A stretch of 64,000 nt of DNA from the NCBI RefSeq assembly GCF_003633615.1, contig NZ_RBKU01000001.1:6076001-6140000 (forward strand). The letters run 5' to 3'. The DNA comes from Mucilaginibacter gracilis. GTDB lineage: Bacteria; Bacteroidota; Bacteroidia; Sphingobacteriales; Sphingobacteriaceae. Every line of letters begins with the position of its first letter. Position 1 is the stretch's first letter. This document shows positions 47,492 to 56,285 of the stretch, piece by piece. The notes below the pieces were generated by a model. That model was given only the letters and a program-made list of their open reading frames with translations, was not told the DNA's origin and did no database searches. The position numbers were made by a program, and so were the translations under genes.

Positions 47492-48544
47492 TTATCTTTC
47501 CGAATATTGTTCTTTGTAGTATTGTTTGTAATGGCCGGATGTAACATCTTCGAGCCATTTTTCGTTGGCTAAATACCAGTCAACCGTTTTTTCGAGGCCT
47601 TGCTCAAAGGTAATGCTGGGCACCCAACCCAACTCGTTTTTTAATTTGGTGGCATCAATAGCGTAACGCAAATCGTGCCCTGCCCTATCGGTAACATAGG
47701 TAATTAATTTTGCCGATTCGCCTTCGGGCCGCCCAAGTTTACTATCCATTACTTTGCACAACTGGCGTATCAAATCAATATTAGTCCATTCGTTATGGCC
47801 GCCAATGTTATAAGTTTTACCGCTTTCGGCTTTATGGAATATTACATCAATAGCCCGTGCGTGGTCTTCCACCCAAAGCCAATCGCGTATGTTCTCGCCT
47901 TTGCCGTAAATTGGGATAGCCTTATTTTGTTTGATGTTGTGGATAGATAAGGGTATCAACTTCTCCGGAAAATGGAACGAGCCGTAGTTATTTGAGCAAT
48001 TTGATATTACGGCATTCATACCGTAAGTATCCTGGTAGGCACGCACAAAATGATCTGAACTGGCTTTTGATGCCGAATATGGCGAATGCGGATCGTAAGC
48101 AGTTTCTTCGGTAAACATGCCTTCTTCGCCTAAGGTGCCGTATACTTCGTCGGTAGATACGTGATAAAAACGCGTTTCGTTATAACGGCCCTTCCAACTT
48201 TCTTTGGCCGCGTTTAACAGGTTAACGGTGCCAATAACGTTAGTCATCACAAACTCAAGCGGGTTGGTTATCGACCGATCGACATGGGATTCAGCGGCCA
48301 AATGAATAACGGCATCTGGCTTCTCGGTTTTAAAAAGCTGATCTATAAAAGCTGCGTCAACAATATCGCCTTTAACAAAGCGGTAATTGGGTTGTTGCTC
48401 TATATCGCGCAAATTGGCCAGGTTACCTGCATAGGTTAATTTATCGAGATTGATAATTTGATATTGCGGATATTGCGTTACAAAACGCCTAACAACGTGC
48501 GAACCTATAAAACCGGCCCCACCTGTGATGATAATGGTTTTCAT
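47492..48544 (-). CDS. rfbB: dTDP-glucose 4,6-dehydratase
   Basis: A 350-aa extended short-chain dehydrogenase/reductase that makes dTDP-4-keto-6-deoxyglucose for rhamnose and related sugars. It shows the NAD motif GGAGFIGSH, the active-site VSTDEVYG with the acid pair of the family and the YSASKASSD tyrosine/lysine, then the NCSNNYG and GKGENIRDWLWVEDH segments characteristic of RfbB. I choose the start at 48544 (MKTIIITGG). An upstream ATG would overlap the neighbouring gene by 28 bases. It is the last gene of a four-gene operon. rfbA, C and D are not present here. Confidence 0.95.
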   Translation of the reverse strand: MKTIIITGGAGFIGSHVVRRFVTQYPQYQIINLDKLTYAGNLANLRDIEQQPNYRFVKGDIVDAAFIDQLFKTEKPDAVIHLAAESHVDRSITNPLEFVMTNVIGTVNLLNAAKESWKGRYNETRFYHVSTDEVYGTLGEEGMFTEETAYDPHSPYSASKASSDHFVRAYQDTYGMNAVISNCSNNYGSFHFPEKLIPLSIHNIKQNKAIPIYGKGENIRDWLWVEDHARAIDVIFHKAESGKTYNIGGHNEWTNIDLIRQLCKVMDSKLGRPEGESAKLITYVTDRAGHDLRYAIDATKLKNELGWVPSITFEQGLEKTVDWYLANEKWLEDVTSGHYKQYYKEQYSER

Positions 48545-48558
48545 TGAATTGAGATTAT

Positions 48559-49098
48559 TTACATGAAAGATTTTATAGTTACACAATCCGGATTATTAAA
48601 TACAAAGTCGAACCTTTCTTTTAAATCAAATTGATGGTCTTCATGCAGTTTACTATACTTTTCTAAAATATGCTTTAACCTGCCGGCCAAATAAACTAAT
48701 AATTTTTGGTTGTGTTTTTTTACCGCTTTTATTACTGATAGTTTTAAATTCAAGAGCCTTTCAAAAATAAGCAATCGTAATTCAACCTCCCCAATTTTAT
48801 CTTTGGTAATTAAATGATAATCATTTACAAAACCACTTAGATAGCGCAACTCCATCATTAATTCGCCAGGGCTTAAATTTAGCACATAGTTCGCTATTCG
48901 TTCAAAGTAAACAATTATTTGCTCTTTAGTCCTTTCAAACCGTGCATTATCGCTGTCTTTTGAATCGATAAGTTTATAACGGAGTTGCTCCATTAAAACA
49001 ACATCTTTACTGATAAGCTTTAATAACAATTTATCCTTTTCGGCAACAGAAAGGTCAAGCACAGCCTGTTTTAATTCCTTATCCTTGTCAATAAGCAC
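48559..49098 (-). CDS. Helical protein of unknown function in the nucleotide-sugar operon
   Basis: A 179-aa, all-helical, leucine- and lysine-rich soluble protein. Its first 40 residues (SVAEKDKLLLKLISKDVVLM) form an amphipathic helix pair, and the rest is a bundle with a central ELRLLIFERLLNLKLSVI stretch. It lies between rfbB (14 bases) and galE (12 bases), and the codon use is more AT-rich than in both. It may be a regulator or scaffold of surface polysaccharide synthesis, or simply a passenger. Not recognised as a known family. Confidence 0.65.
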   Translation of the reverse strand: MLIDKDKELKQAVLDLSVAEKDKLLLKLISKDVVLMEQLRYKLIDSKDSDNARFERTKEQIIVYFERIANYVLNLSPGELMMELRYLSGFVNDYHLITKDKIGEVELRLLIFERLLNLKLSVIKAVKKHNQKLLVYLAGRLKHILEKYSKLHEDHQFDLKERFDFVFNNPDCVTIKSFM

Positions 49099-49110
49099 CA
49101 GAGTAATTGT

Positions 49111-50136
49111 TTAGAACGGATTTGTAGCCAAATATTTTTCCCAGTTCCAGGCAGATGACATCATGGCATCAACGCCAAGTTCGGCTTGCCAATTTAATAC
49201 TTTTTTTGATTTGGTTACATCGCCCCAAACTTTTTCAACATCGCCGGGGCGGCGCGGGCCTATTTCAAAATTAAGCTTTTCGCCGGTTGATTGTTCAAAG
49301 GCCTTAACAATTTGGAGTACCGAAGTTCCGTTGCCTGTACCCAGGTTAAACATATCGTACCCTTTATCGTAGCCTTCGGTTTCCATTAGTTTTAGTGCGG
49401 CAACGTGTGCCTTGCCCAAATCAACCACGTGAATATAATCGCGCATGCACGAGCCATCGGGCGTGTTGTAATCATCACCGTAAACGGTAATTTTTCCGCG
49501 CTTGCCAATGGCCGATTGTGTGATAAACGGAACTAAATTTTGAGGCACGCCAATAGGTAACTCGCCAATTAAGGCCGAATCGTGTGCGCCAACCGGGTTA
49601 AAGTAACGCAGCGAAATAATGCGCAGTTTACTGCCCGAGTTAATTACATCTTCTAAAATTTCTTCGGCAACCTGTTTGGTATTGCCGTATGGCGATTGTG
49701 CAGGCTTTACGGGCGCATCTTCGGTAACCGGTAAAATATCGGGCTGACCATAAACGGTACAACTTGACGAAAATACAAGGTTAACCGGTTGGCCTGTATA
49801 AGCCTGTAAGATATTGATAAGCGAGTAAAAATTGTTTTGATAATACTTTAAAGGCATCGCTACCGATTCGCCAACGGCTTTGTAGGCCGCAAAGTGTATA
49901 ATACCTGTAATACCCGGCTCGGCGGCGGCCAGGCTGATAACTGCTTTTTCGTCGCTCAAATCCAATTCGTGAAAAACCGGTTTAAAACCGATAATCTTGG
50001 CAATCTGATCGAGTATCTTAATGTTTGAATTGGAAAGGTTATCAACTATAACCGGCTCATAACCTGCATTTACCAGTTCAACCACTGTATGCGAACCAAT
50101 ATAGCCCAAACCACCAGTAACCAATATTTTAGACAT
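49111..50136 (-). CDS. galE: UDP-glucose 4-epimerase
   Basis: A 341-aa extended SDR enzyme that interconverts UDP-glucose and UDP-galactose. NAD motif GGLGYIGSH, the SSSCTVYG serine, the catalytic YGNTK, and PEXXXGPRRPGDVEKVW-like C-terminal segments fit GalE closely (the RRPGDVEKVW motif is diagnostic). It lies three bases from the UDP-xylose synthase gene and 12 bases from the unknown gene. It probably supplies UDP-Gal for cell-surface glycans; a purely metabolic galactose role is less likely given the neighbours. Confidence 0.95.
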   Translation of the reverse strand: MSKILVTGGLGYIGSHTVVELVNAGYEPVIVDNLSNSNIKILDQIAKIIGFKPVFHELDLSDEKAVISLAAAEPGITGIIHFAAYKAVGESVAMPLKYYQNNFYSLINILQAYTGQPVNLVFSSSCTVYGQPDILPVTEDAPVKPAQSPYGNTKQVAEEILEDVINSGSKLRIISLRYFNPVGAHDSALIGELPIGVPQNLVPFITQSAIGKRGKITVYGDDYNTPDGSCMRDYIHVVDLGKAHVAALKLMETEGYDKGYDMFNLGTGNGTSVLQIVKAFEQSTGEKLNFEIGPRRPGDVEKVWGDVTKSKKVLNWQAELGVDAMMSSAWNWEKYLATNPF

Positions 50137-50139
50137 GTA

Positions 50140-51123
50140 TTATTTATTGTTATAGTAAGTAAAATCTTTATGCTGAATTTCGTGATCGGGAAGCGATTTG
50201 AAATATTCGTATGTTATTTTCAAACCCTCTGCACGGCCTACCTTTGGTTCCCAGCCCAATATAGCTCTGGCTTTTGTAATATCCGGGCGCCTTTGTTTAG
50301 GATCATCTGTAGGCAATGGGTGGCATACCAGTTCCTGGTCTGTACCGGTAAGCTTAATAATCTCTTCGCCAAACTCTCTAATGGTTATTTCGTCGGGGTT
50401 GCCAATATTCATCGGTTGTACGTAATCGCTAAATAGTAAGCGATAAATACCTTCCACCAAATCGTCAACGTAGCAAAAGGCGCGGGTTTGTGAGCCATCA
50501 CCAAAAACGGTTAATGGTTCGCCCCTTAAAGCCTGGCCAATAAAGGCCGGCAATACGCGTCCGTCGTTAAGGCGCATACGCGGGCCATAAGTGTTAAATA
50601 TGCGCACAATGCGCGTTTCCACACCGTGAAAAGTATGGTAAGCCATTGTAATAGCTTCCTGAAAACGCTTAGCTTCATCATAAACTCCGCGTGGGCCAAC
50701 CGGGTTTACATTACCCCAGTATTCTTCGGGCTGCGGGTTCACGTTTGGATCGCCATACACTTCGGATGTAGAAGCAATCAGCATCCGGGCACCTTTAGCC
50801 CTGGCCAAACCCAAAAGGTTGTGCGTACCCAGCGAACCTACTTTTAAGGTTTGGATAGGTATTTTTAAATAATCTATCGGGCTTGCGGGTGATGCAAAGT
50901 GCAAAATGTAATCTAACTCGCCGGCAACATGTACAAATTTGGATACATCGTGGTTATAAAACTCAAAATTTTCCAGCTTAAATAAATGTTCAATATTCCG
51001 CAGATCGCCGGTTATCAGGTTATCCATCCCGATTACGTGGAAATCTTCTTTAATAAACCTGTCGCATAAATGCGATCCTAAAAAGCCTGCCGCTCCGGTT
51101 ATCAGTATCCGTTTTCTTGCCAT
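50140..51123 (-). CDS. uxs: UDP-glucuronic acid decarboxylase (UDP-xylose synthase)
   Basis: A 327-aa extended SDR that oxidises and decarboxylates UDP-glucuronate to UDP-xylose. Evidence: ITGAAGFLGSHLCDR, ILHFASPASPIDY (specific to this group), TSEVYGDPNVNPQPE, the YDEAKRFQEA catalytic pair and the RIFNTYGPRM segment. It is the first gene of the operon leading to galE, the unknown gene and rfbB. UDP-xylose is unusual in bacterial cell walls, so the operon may feed a xylose-containing surface polysaccharide. No UDP-glucose dehydrogenase gene is in the window. Confidence 0.93.
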   Translation of the reverse strand: MARKRILITGAAGFLGSHLCDRFIKEDFHVIGMDNLITGDLRNIEHLFKLENFEFYNHDVSKFVHVAGELDYILHFASPASPIDYLKIPIQTLKVGSLGTHNLLGLARAKGARMLIASTSEVYGDPNVNPQPEEYWGNVNPVGPRGVYDEAKRFQEAITMAYHTFHGVETRIVRIFNTYGPRMRLNDGRVLPAFIGQALRGEPLTVFGDGSQTRAFCYVDDLVEGIYRLLFSDYVQPMNIGNPDEITIREFGEEIIKLTGTDQELVCHPLPTDDPKQRRPDITKARAILGWEPKVGRAEGLKITYEYFKSLPDHEIQHKDFTYYNNK

Positions 51124-51235
51124 TCCTCTTTATTTGTTTTAATGTTGCCTAAAAACAATAGGTGTTTGCTTTTGGTCAGCGATATTTCAAAAATCTTTAC
51201 CTTCGACGACGAAGATAAGTATTTCAAACATTATT

Positions 51236-52459
51236 ATGCTATTATTATACAATTGTTTTATTCGGCTTTATTACATATTGATATTTTTTGTCTCTTTTTT
51301 TAACAAAAAGGCAAAATTATTACTAAATGGTTGGTTAAATAATAATTTCAACACTTACAATCAGTCAATTTGGTTTCACTTTGCTTCGCTGGGCGAGTTT
51401 GAACAGGGGCGTCCCGTGTTAGAAAAAATGCGATTAGCTTACCCCTCCTATCCTATTGTTGTGACATTTTTTTCTCCATCAGGTTACGAGGTTCGTAAAA
51501 ACACCCAGCTTGCCAACGCTGTATATTACCTCCCGTTAGATACCGCTAAAAACGCAAAAGAATTTATTGAAACCATTAACCCCGTTATTGCAGTTTTTAC
51601 AAAATACGAATATTGGTACCATTACTTTAATGAGCTAAACAAGCGTAGCATACCCCTTTACATGGTATCGGCCATATTTAGGCCCAAACAGGTATTTTTT
51701 AAATGGTATGGAGCACTGCACCGCAAAATGCTCACCCTTGTAACGCACCTTTTTGTGCAAGATAACGAATCGAAATTATTGCTGCAAAATATAGGCATAA
51801 ACCATACCACCGTTAGTGGCGACACCCGGTTTGACAGGGTTTGGCAGAACGCTAAAAACCCGGCGCATTTACCACTAATTGAACAGTTTAAAAACAATAA
51901 GCCCGTATTTATAGGTGGCAGTACTTGGCCGGAGGATGAAAAACTGATTGCAGAGCTGGTACCGCTTCATGCTGAATGGAAATTTATTATAGCCCCGCAC
52001 GAAATTACCGAAGATAAAATATTAGCACTAGTAAGTATGCTGCCGCAAAATGAGGTAATCCGTTTTTCGGAAATTAAAAACATGGCCTTACCGCTGGGCA
52101 ATTTCAGGGTTTTAATTATTGATAATATCGGGATGCTATCATCGCTGTACCAATATGGCGAAATTGCTTTTATAGGTGGCGGGTTTGGTGCGGGGATACA
52201 CAATACCCTGGAGGCTGCTGCTTTTGGTTTGCCGGTAATTATAGGACCAAAGTTTCAAAACTTTCGTGAGGCCAGGGATATTATTAAAATGAAGCTTGGC
52301 TTTACGGTAAATAACTTAACAGATTTAAAACCAATTGCCGATAAATTGATAAACGACAATGCTTACCGCCAAAAAATTGGCGCAGATATTAAAACCTATG
52401 TAGAGGATAATACCGGCGCCACTCAAGCTATCATTAACGTGATAAGGCTAAAAGGTTAG
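51236..52459 (+). CDS. waaA: 3-deoxy-D-manno-octulosonic acid transferase
   Basis: A 407-aa inner-membrane-bound GT30 enzyme that adds Kdo to lipid A precursor. The N-terminal membrane segment (about 8-24) is followed by IWFHFASLGEFEQGRPVLE, then FFSPSGYEVRK, VSGDTRFDRV and the C-terminal FIGGGFGAGIHNTLEAAAFG, all Kdo transferase signatures. It is transcribed divergently from the nucleotide-sugar operon and its 3' end overlaps the hemH gene by four bases (convergent). Its presence shows that the cell makes Gram-negative LPS. Confidence 0.95.
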   Translation: MLLLYNCFIRLYYILIFFVSFFNKKAKLLLNGWLNNNFNTYNQSIWFHFASLGEFEQGRPVLEKMRLAYPSYPIVVTFFSPSGYEVRKNTQLANAVYYLPLDTAKNAKEFIETINPVIAVFTKYEYWYHYFNELNKRSIPLYMVSAIFRPKQVFFKWYGALHRKMLTLVTHLFVQDNESKLLLQNIGINHTTVSGDTRFDRVWQNAKNPAHLPLIEQFKNNKPVFIGGSTWPEDEKLIAELVPLHAEWKFIIAPHEITEDKILALVSMLPQNEVIRFSEIKNMALPLGNFRVLIIDNIGMLSSLYQYGEIAFIGGGFGAGIHNTLEAAAFGLPVIIGPKFQNFREARDIIKMKLGFTVNNLTDLKPIADKLINDNAYRQKIGADIKTYVEDNTGATQAIINVIRLKG

Positions 52460-53472
52460 GCAATTACCATCTCCTTGAGGGCCTGTATCCACTTAGGCGA
52501 ATCGTTAAGGCTTTCAACTAATTGGATATGTTCGCCGCCTGCTTCCTTAAATTCGTCGTTGTACTCTACGCTAACTTCGTAAACGGTTTCTAAGCAGTCG
52601 GCCACAAAGGCGGGGCAAAATACCAGTAGCCTTTTTTTCCCTTCACCGGCAAGCTTTTTAATAATCTCGCTTGTGTAAGGCTTTACCCAGGGATCACTCC
52701 CAAGGCGCGACTGGAAGCAGATGGTGTAACGCTCTTTTGGTATACCAAGCTTTTCGGCAATAAGCCGCGCGGTATCATGGCATTGGGCCGAGTAGCAAAA
52801 CTTATTGGTATCGTTAAGCGTTGAGCAGCAGTTTTCAACCTTTAGGCAATATTGACCCGTATGATCGCACTTTATCAATTGCCTTTGGGGTAAGCCGTGA
52901 AAACTAAACAAGATATGATCGTAAGTATCGGGATCGTATTTTTTTGCGTTATCGGCAAAGGTTTCAATCATCAAAGCATTATCGTGGAACGAATTGATAA
53001 ATGATATTGGCGGAATAGTTTGCCATTTACGTACAATATCCATCACCTTATCGAAAACGGAACCACTGCTTGCCGATGCATATTGCGGAAACAAGGCTAT
53101 AACCTGTATGCTATCCACCAGGTTTGCTTTTAAACGTTCCAGTGCCGATTCGATAGAAGGGCTTTGGTAACGCATGGCCAGCTCAACCTGATATTGACTG
53201 CCAAGTTGTTGTTGTAATAACTGGTGCTGCATAATGCTATAGTGCAATAACGGAGAACCTGTTTCTTGATCCCAAATGGCTTGGTAAAGTTTGGCCGATT
53301 TTGGGCTGCGGAACGGTGCAATAATACCCTTAACTAACAGCGCACGCGAAACGGGGTTAATATCAATAACGCGGCCATCCATTAAAAACTCATTAAGATA
53401 TTTACGCACGTTGGCGGTTGACGGACTATCGGGCGTACCCAGGTTAACCAATAAAATTCCTTTTTTACTCAT
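52456..53472 (-). CDS. hemH: Ferrochelatase with cysteine-rich insert
   Basis: A 338-aa enzyme that inserts Fe(II) into protoporphyrin IX, the last step of protoheme synthesis. LLVNLGTPDSP, FPQYASASSG, the catalytic H192 in LFSFHGLPQR and the DCLETVYE acid site are present. Between residues 202 and 231 it carries six cysteines (C202, C209, C215, C216, C226, C231). Some bacterial ferrochelatases bind a [2Fe-2S] cluster through such an internal Cys group (recalled from work on microbial ferrochelatases), so a cluster is likely here. Location is cytoplasm or inner membrane surface. Confidence 0.95.
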   Translation of the reverse strand: MSKKGILLVNLGTPDSPSTANVRKYLNEFLMDGRVIDINPVSRALLVKGIIAPFRSPKSAKLYQAIWDQETGSPLLHYSIMQHQLLQQQLGSQYQVELAMRYQSPSIESALERLKANLVDSIQVIALFPQYASASSGSVFDKVMDIVRKWQTIPPISFINSFHDNALMIETFADNAKKYDPDTYDHILFSFHGLPQRQLIKCDHTGQYCLKVENCCSTLNDTNKFCYSAQCHDTARLIAEKLGIPKERYTICFQSRLGSDPWVKPYTSEIIKKLAGEGKKRLLVFCPAFVADCLETVYEVSVEYNDEFKEAGGEHIQLVESLNDSPKWIQALKEMVIA

Positions 53473-53646
53473 ACTTTTAATTCGGACTGTAAAGATAGTA
53501 TTGCCATTTAAGGTTACCGAATTTAAAATGTCAATGAGTTGTTAAAATTCATAACTGATAATAATCATTAAAAAAAAGCAAAAAACATGAAACAGAGGCT
53601 TTTAAACTTTATTATTATTTATATTTGGTAAATCAATCTTTTATCA

Positions 53647-54051
53647 ATGAAAAAATACACCTTCCTACTATTTTTATTCTCTATTGTTTTGATTTCGTCG
53701 TGTAAAAAAAATGACGAGACAGGCGCGGGAGTTTCGCCTTATTCAAAAACAGTTATCTACCAAGTTGGTATTGCGGTTGGCCCCACTTATAATAATTTTG
53801 CGGTTTCGTACACTGGGGCTGATGGTAAAATGGTGGTAGAACCGATAGTAACAGTACCTTGGTCAAAGTCAATATTAATCACCGATATTAGGGTCACTAA
53901 AACTTGCACACTAATTGCATCGTCGGCCACAATCTCTGGCACAGCACAAATACCTCTATCAATATCTTCGGATGCTAACAACACAAGCGTTACAACGCCG
54001 TTTACTTTCACAAGTAATGCTCACGACGCCAGCATTAGTTATACATTCTAA
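53647..54051 (+). CDS. Small lipoprotein of unknown function
   Basis: A 134-aa lipoprotein: signal peptide with lipobox LISSC (about residue 19), then a ~100-residue Ser/Thr-rich beta-sandwich-like domain. The domain has no charged active-site clusters and ends in aromatic strands (NAHDASISYTF). A TATATTTG element (53620-53627) 19 bases before the ATG is a good -7 box, and the preceding T-rich stretch may serve as -33. Family not recognised. It converges on the crtW gene. Confidence 0.65.
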   Translation: MKKYTFLLFLFSIVLISSCKKNDETGAGVSPYSKTVIYQVGIAVGPTYNNFAVSYTGADGKMVVEPIVTVPWSKSILITDIRVTKTCTLIASSATISGTAQIPLSISSDANNTSVTTPFTFTSNAHDASISYTF

Positions 54052-54065
54052 TACCTAACGTTTCA

Positions 54066-54737
54066 TTACTTCAACTTCCACAACAACCACCACGGCGTTC
54101 CCGGCGAATCGTGGTGCTCATAGTGGTAGCCAAAAAAGTAGCAGGTAAAAAATGCCAGTATATGGTTTTTAGGTAAACTGCTGCTTTGGTGTTTATTGCT
54201 ATGCTCGCCTTTGTGCGGGAGGTAGGTGCCAAAGTAAAACAACTGCAACGTGCTTAATAACGACGGTGCAACCCAAAACAGCAACAAATTAGTTTGAGGT
54301 ATCCATATTTTGAGCCCATTAAACAATACCGCCATCACCACAATTTGCCAAATAGATAAATAATTGCGGATAAAGGTAAAATACCACGTTATAAAATTGC
54401 CTTGATGATAATCCGGATCGTCTCCGGTATGCACGTGGCTGTGGTGTTTATGGTGCTTGGTATATAACTGAGGGTACCAAAAAGCAGCGTAAAAAAAGGT
54501 GGCCAAATAACCCAGGCTATTATTTATAGTTTTGTTTGCCGATATGGTGCCATGCATAGCATCATGTGCGGTAATAAACAAGCCGGTGTATAAATGCATC
54601 TGCAACAGCACAAACACATACAACAACGGATTAGCCCAATTGATATGCCATTGCATTAATAAAATAGTAGAAGTTAGCCAGCAACTTAATACCAGCAGGG
54701 CTATTAATGTACCCGTGTAAGGAGTGTTTTGCTTCAT
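54066..54737 (-). CDS. crtW: Beta-carotene 4-ketolase, CrtW-like
   Basis: A 223-aa membrane di-iron oxygenase with three histidine clusters: HDAMH (H58, H62), HHKHH (95-99) and HYEHH (205-209). Four hydrophobic segments and the CrtW-specific QLFYFGTYLPH and late SPGTPWWLLW support a beta-carotene ketolase rather than a lipid desaturase. It would put a 4-keto group on a beta-ionone ring. It is the last gene of the carotenoid operon, 28 bases after ispH. CrtZ-type hydroxylases share the histidines but not these flanks. I am fairly confident. Confidence 0.85.
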   Translation of the reverse strand: MKQNTPYTGTLIALLVLSCWLTSTILLMQWHINWANPLLYVFVLLQMHLYTGLFITAHDAMHGTISANKTINNSLGYLATFFYAAFWYPQLYTKHHKHHSHVHTGDDPDYHQGNFITWYFTFIRNYLSIWQIVVMAVLFNGLKIWIPQTNLLLFWVAPSLLSTLQLFYFGTYLPHKGEHSNKHQSSSLPKNHILAFFTCYFFGYHYEHHDSPGTPWWLLWKLK

Positions 54738-54765
54738 CTTTTATTTAACACACTCCATTAAAATA

Positions 54766-55617
54766 TTAGTATTTTTCTAACTCGGCTTTAAACTCTTGCA
54801 TTAGCCACATGGGTGTGGATGTGGCACCGGCTATTCCTATTTTATCGCCGGGTGCAAATATCGACATATCCAGTTCGTCGGTAGATGAAATGAAGTAGGT
54901 ATTTGGATTATGTTTTTTACAAACTTCGTAAAGCACCTTTCCGTTTGATGATTTTTTGCCCGATACAAACAATATCTTATCAAAATTGGCTACAAACTTA
55001 TGCAAATCTTTATCGCGGTTTGATACCTGGCGGCAAATGGTGTCGTTAGCTTTAATATCATAGCCACGGTCTATCAGTTCTTGTTTTATCTGATAAAATT
55101 TGGCTGTGCTTTTTGTGGTTTGACTGTAAAGAGTAAACTTTTGGGGCAGATCCGCCTTATCCAATTCGGTAATATCCTGAAAAACCAACGCATCGCCATT
55201 AGTTTGGCCCTGTAAGCCAATAACTTCGGCATGGCCATGCTTGCCAAATATTACAATGTTTTCATCAGCATCGTGCGATGTTTTAATGCGGTTTTGCAGT
55301 TTTAAAACCACCGGGCACGAAGCATCAATCAAGATAATATTATTTTGTAACGCAGTACGATAGGTTTCGGGCGCTTCGCCATGTGCGCGGATGAGTACCT
55401 TTTCGTTATGTAAGGTTTGCAGCTCATCGTGCGAAATAATGCGCAGCCCTTTTGCCTTGAGGCGATCAACCTCCTCGTCGTTATGTACAATATCGCCAAG
55501 GCAATATAAATAACCATCTTCGGCCAAAATTTCTTCGGCCATGTCAATAGCATAAACAACACCAAAGCAAAAGCCCGAATCCTGGTCAATAGTTACCTGT
55601 AACTGATGCGCTCCCAT
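54766..55617 (-). CDS. ispH: 4-hydroxy-3-methylbut-2-enyl diphosphate reductase
   Basis: A 283-aa [4Fe-4S] enzyme, the last step of the MEP pathway, giving IPP and DMAPP, the precursors of carotenoids. The three cluster cysteines are C17 (GFCFGV), C101 (DASCPVV) and C195 (TICRQVSN). Conserved histidines are H45 and H79. The SGKKSSNGKVL loop and the ASTPMWLMQ C-terminus also fit. Being inside the carotenoid operon (23 bases after cruF, 28 before crtW), it probably boosts supply for this pathway, perhaps as an additional copy. Confidence 0.96.
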   Translation of the reverse strand: MGAHQLQVTIDQDSGFCFGVVYAIDMAEEILAEDGYLYCLGDIVHNDEEVDRLKAKGLRIISHDELQTLHNEKVLIRAHGEAPETYRTALQNNIILIDASCPVVLKLQNRIKTSHDADENIVIFGKHGHAEVIGLQGQTNGDALVFQDITELDKADLPQKFTLYSQTTKSTAKFYQIKQELIDRGYDIKANDTICRQVSNRDKDLHKFVANFDKILFVSGKKSSNGKVLYEVCKKHNPNTYFISSTDELDMSIFAPGDKIGIAGATSTPMWLMQEFKAELEKY

Positions 55618-55640
55618 GGTACAAATTTAGTTAAAAAGGT

Positions 55641-56285
55641 TTACACTAAATGCAATAGCGCAAAAAACACATACTGTGCTATAAGTAATACCGCGCCAAC
55701 GCTACTTTGCCTGCTAAACTTAAAAGCCTCGAAAATACCCAGCATTAAACCGCTTAAAATAAACCAGCCCAAATAGTTTTGGCCTGGCGCGGTTAGGCCT
55801 GCCCAATGCCAGTAATCAAAGCGAATGGCTATAGGTTCTATCAACACATCAAGCAATACCAACACTACGGCACCTAAAATTACCCTCAGGTTTAAGTTTT
55901 TAATACCCGAATACTGCATGAATACGCCGGTACAATAAATGAGCAAAAACCAGTTTACACCTATCATCAACGGTATATCAAACAGTTTTAAACCAAGTGT
56001 TTTACCGTAAAAGTAATTGCCAAATATCAGGTGCAAATGTACGCCAACCCACTCGGCGGCAAAGCCCAAAACAAACGTGATGGCTATAAATGCAACAAGC
56101 TTTTTATTAAATACTTGATGACTGTAAACCACCACCGCAAACATAAGCAACAAATGGAAGGGTACTATTTTTAAAAACAAGGGCTGTATTGCGGGTATAA
56201 AAAAACCTACCAAGCCAACAATATGAAAAAGTATGATGATAGTGATTGCAATGGTAGCCTTTTTCAAACCCGGCGGCCCTTCCAT
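55641..56285 (-). CDS. cruF: Carotenoid 1,2-hydratase-type membrane protein, CruF-like
   Basis: A 214-aa protein with about seven hydrophobic helices. The conserved FAAEWVGVHLHLIFGNYFYG (about 75-94) and VLLDVLIEPIAIRFDYWHW segments are those of the CruF (DUF422) family, which adds water to the 1',2'-double bond of a psi end of monocyclic carotenoids. The ATG at 56285 overlaps the glycosyltransferase gene by 22 bases. A TTG at 56267 would give the shorter start LKKATIAI with a four-base overlap and a more natural membrane start. It stands between the glycosyltransferase and ispH. Confidence 0.85.
   Translation of the reverse strand: MEGPPGLKKATIAITIIILFHIVGLVGFFIPAIQPLFLKIVPFHLLLMFAVVVYSHQVFNKKLVAFIAITFVLGFAAEWVGVHLHLIFGNYFYGKTLGLKLFDIPLMIGVNWFLLIYCTGVFMQYSGIKNLNLRVILGAVVLVLLDVLIEPIAIRFDYWHWAGLTAPGQNYLGWFILSGLMLGIFEAFKFSRQSSVGAVLLIAQYVFFALLHLV

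Noticed and set aside
47492..48586. Longer rfbB start at 48586.
   Set aside because: It would add 14 residues unlike the family and overlap the neighbouring gene by 28 bases; the ATG at 48544 gives the normal NAD-binding start.
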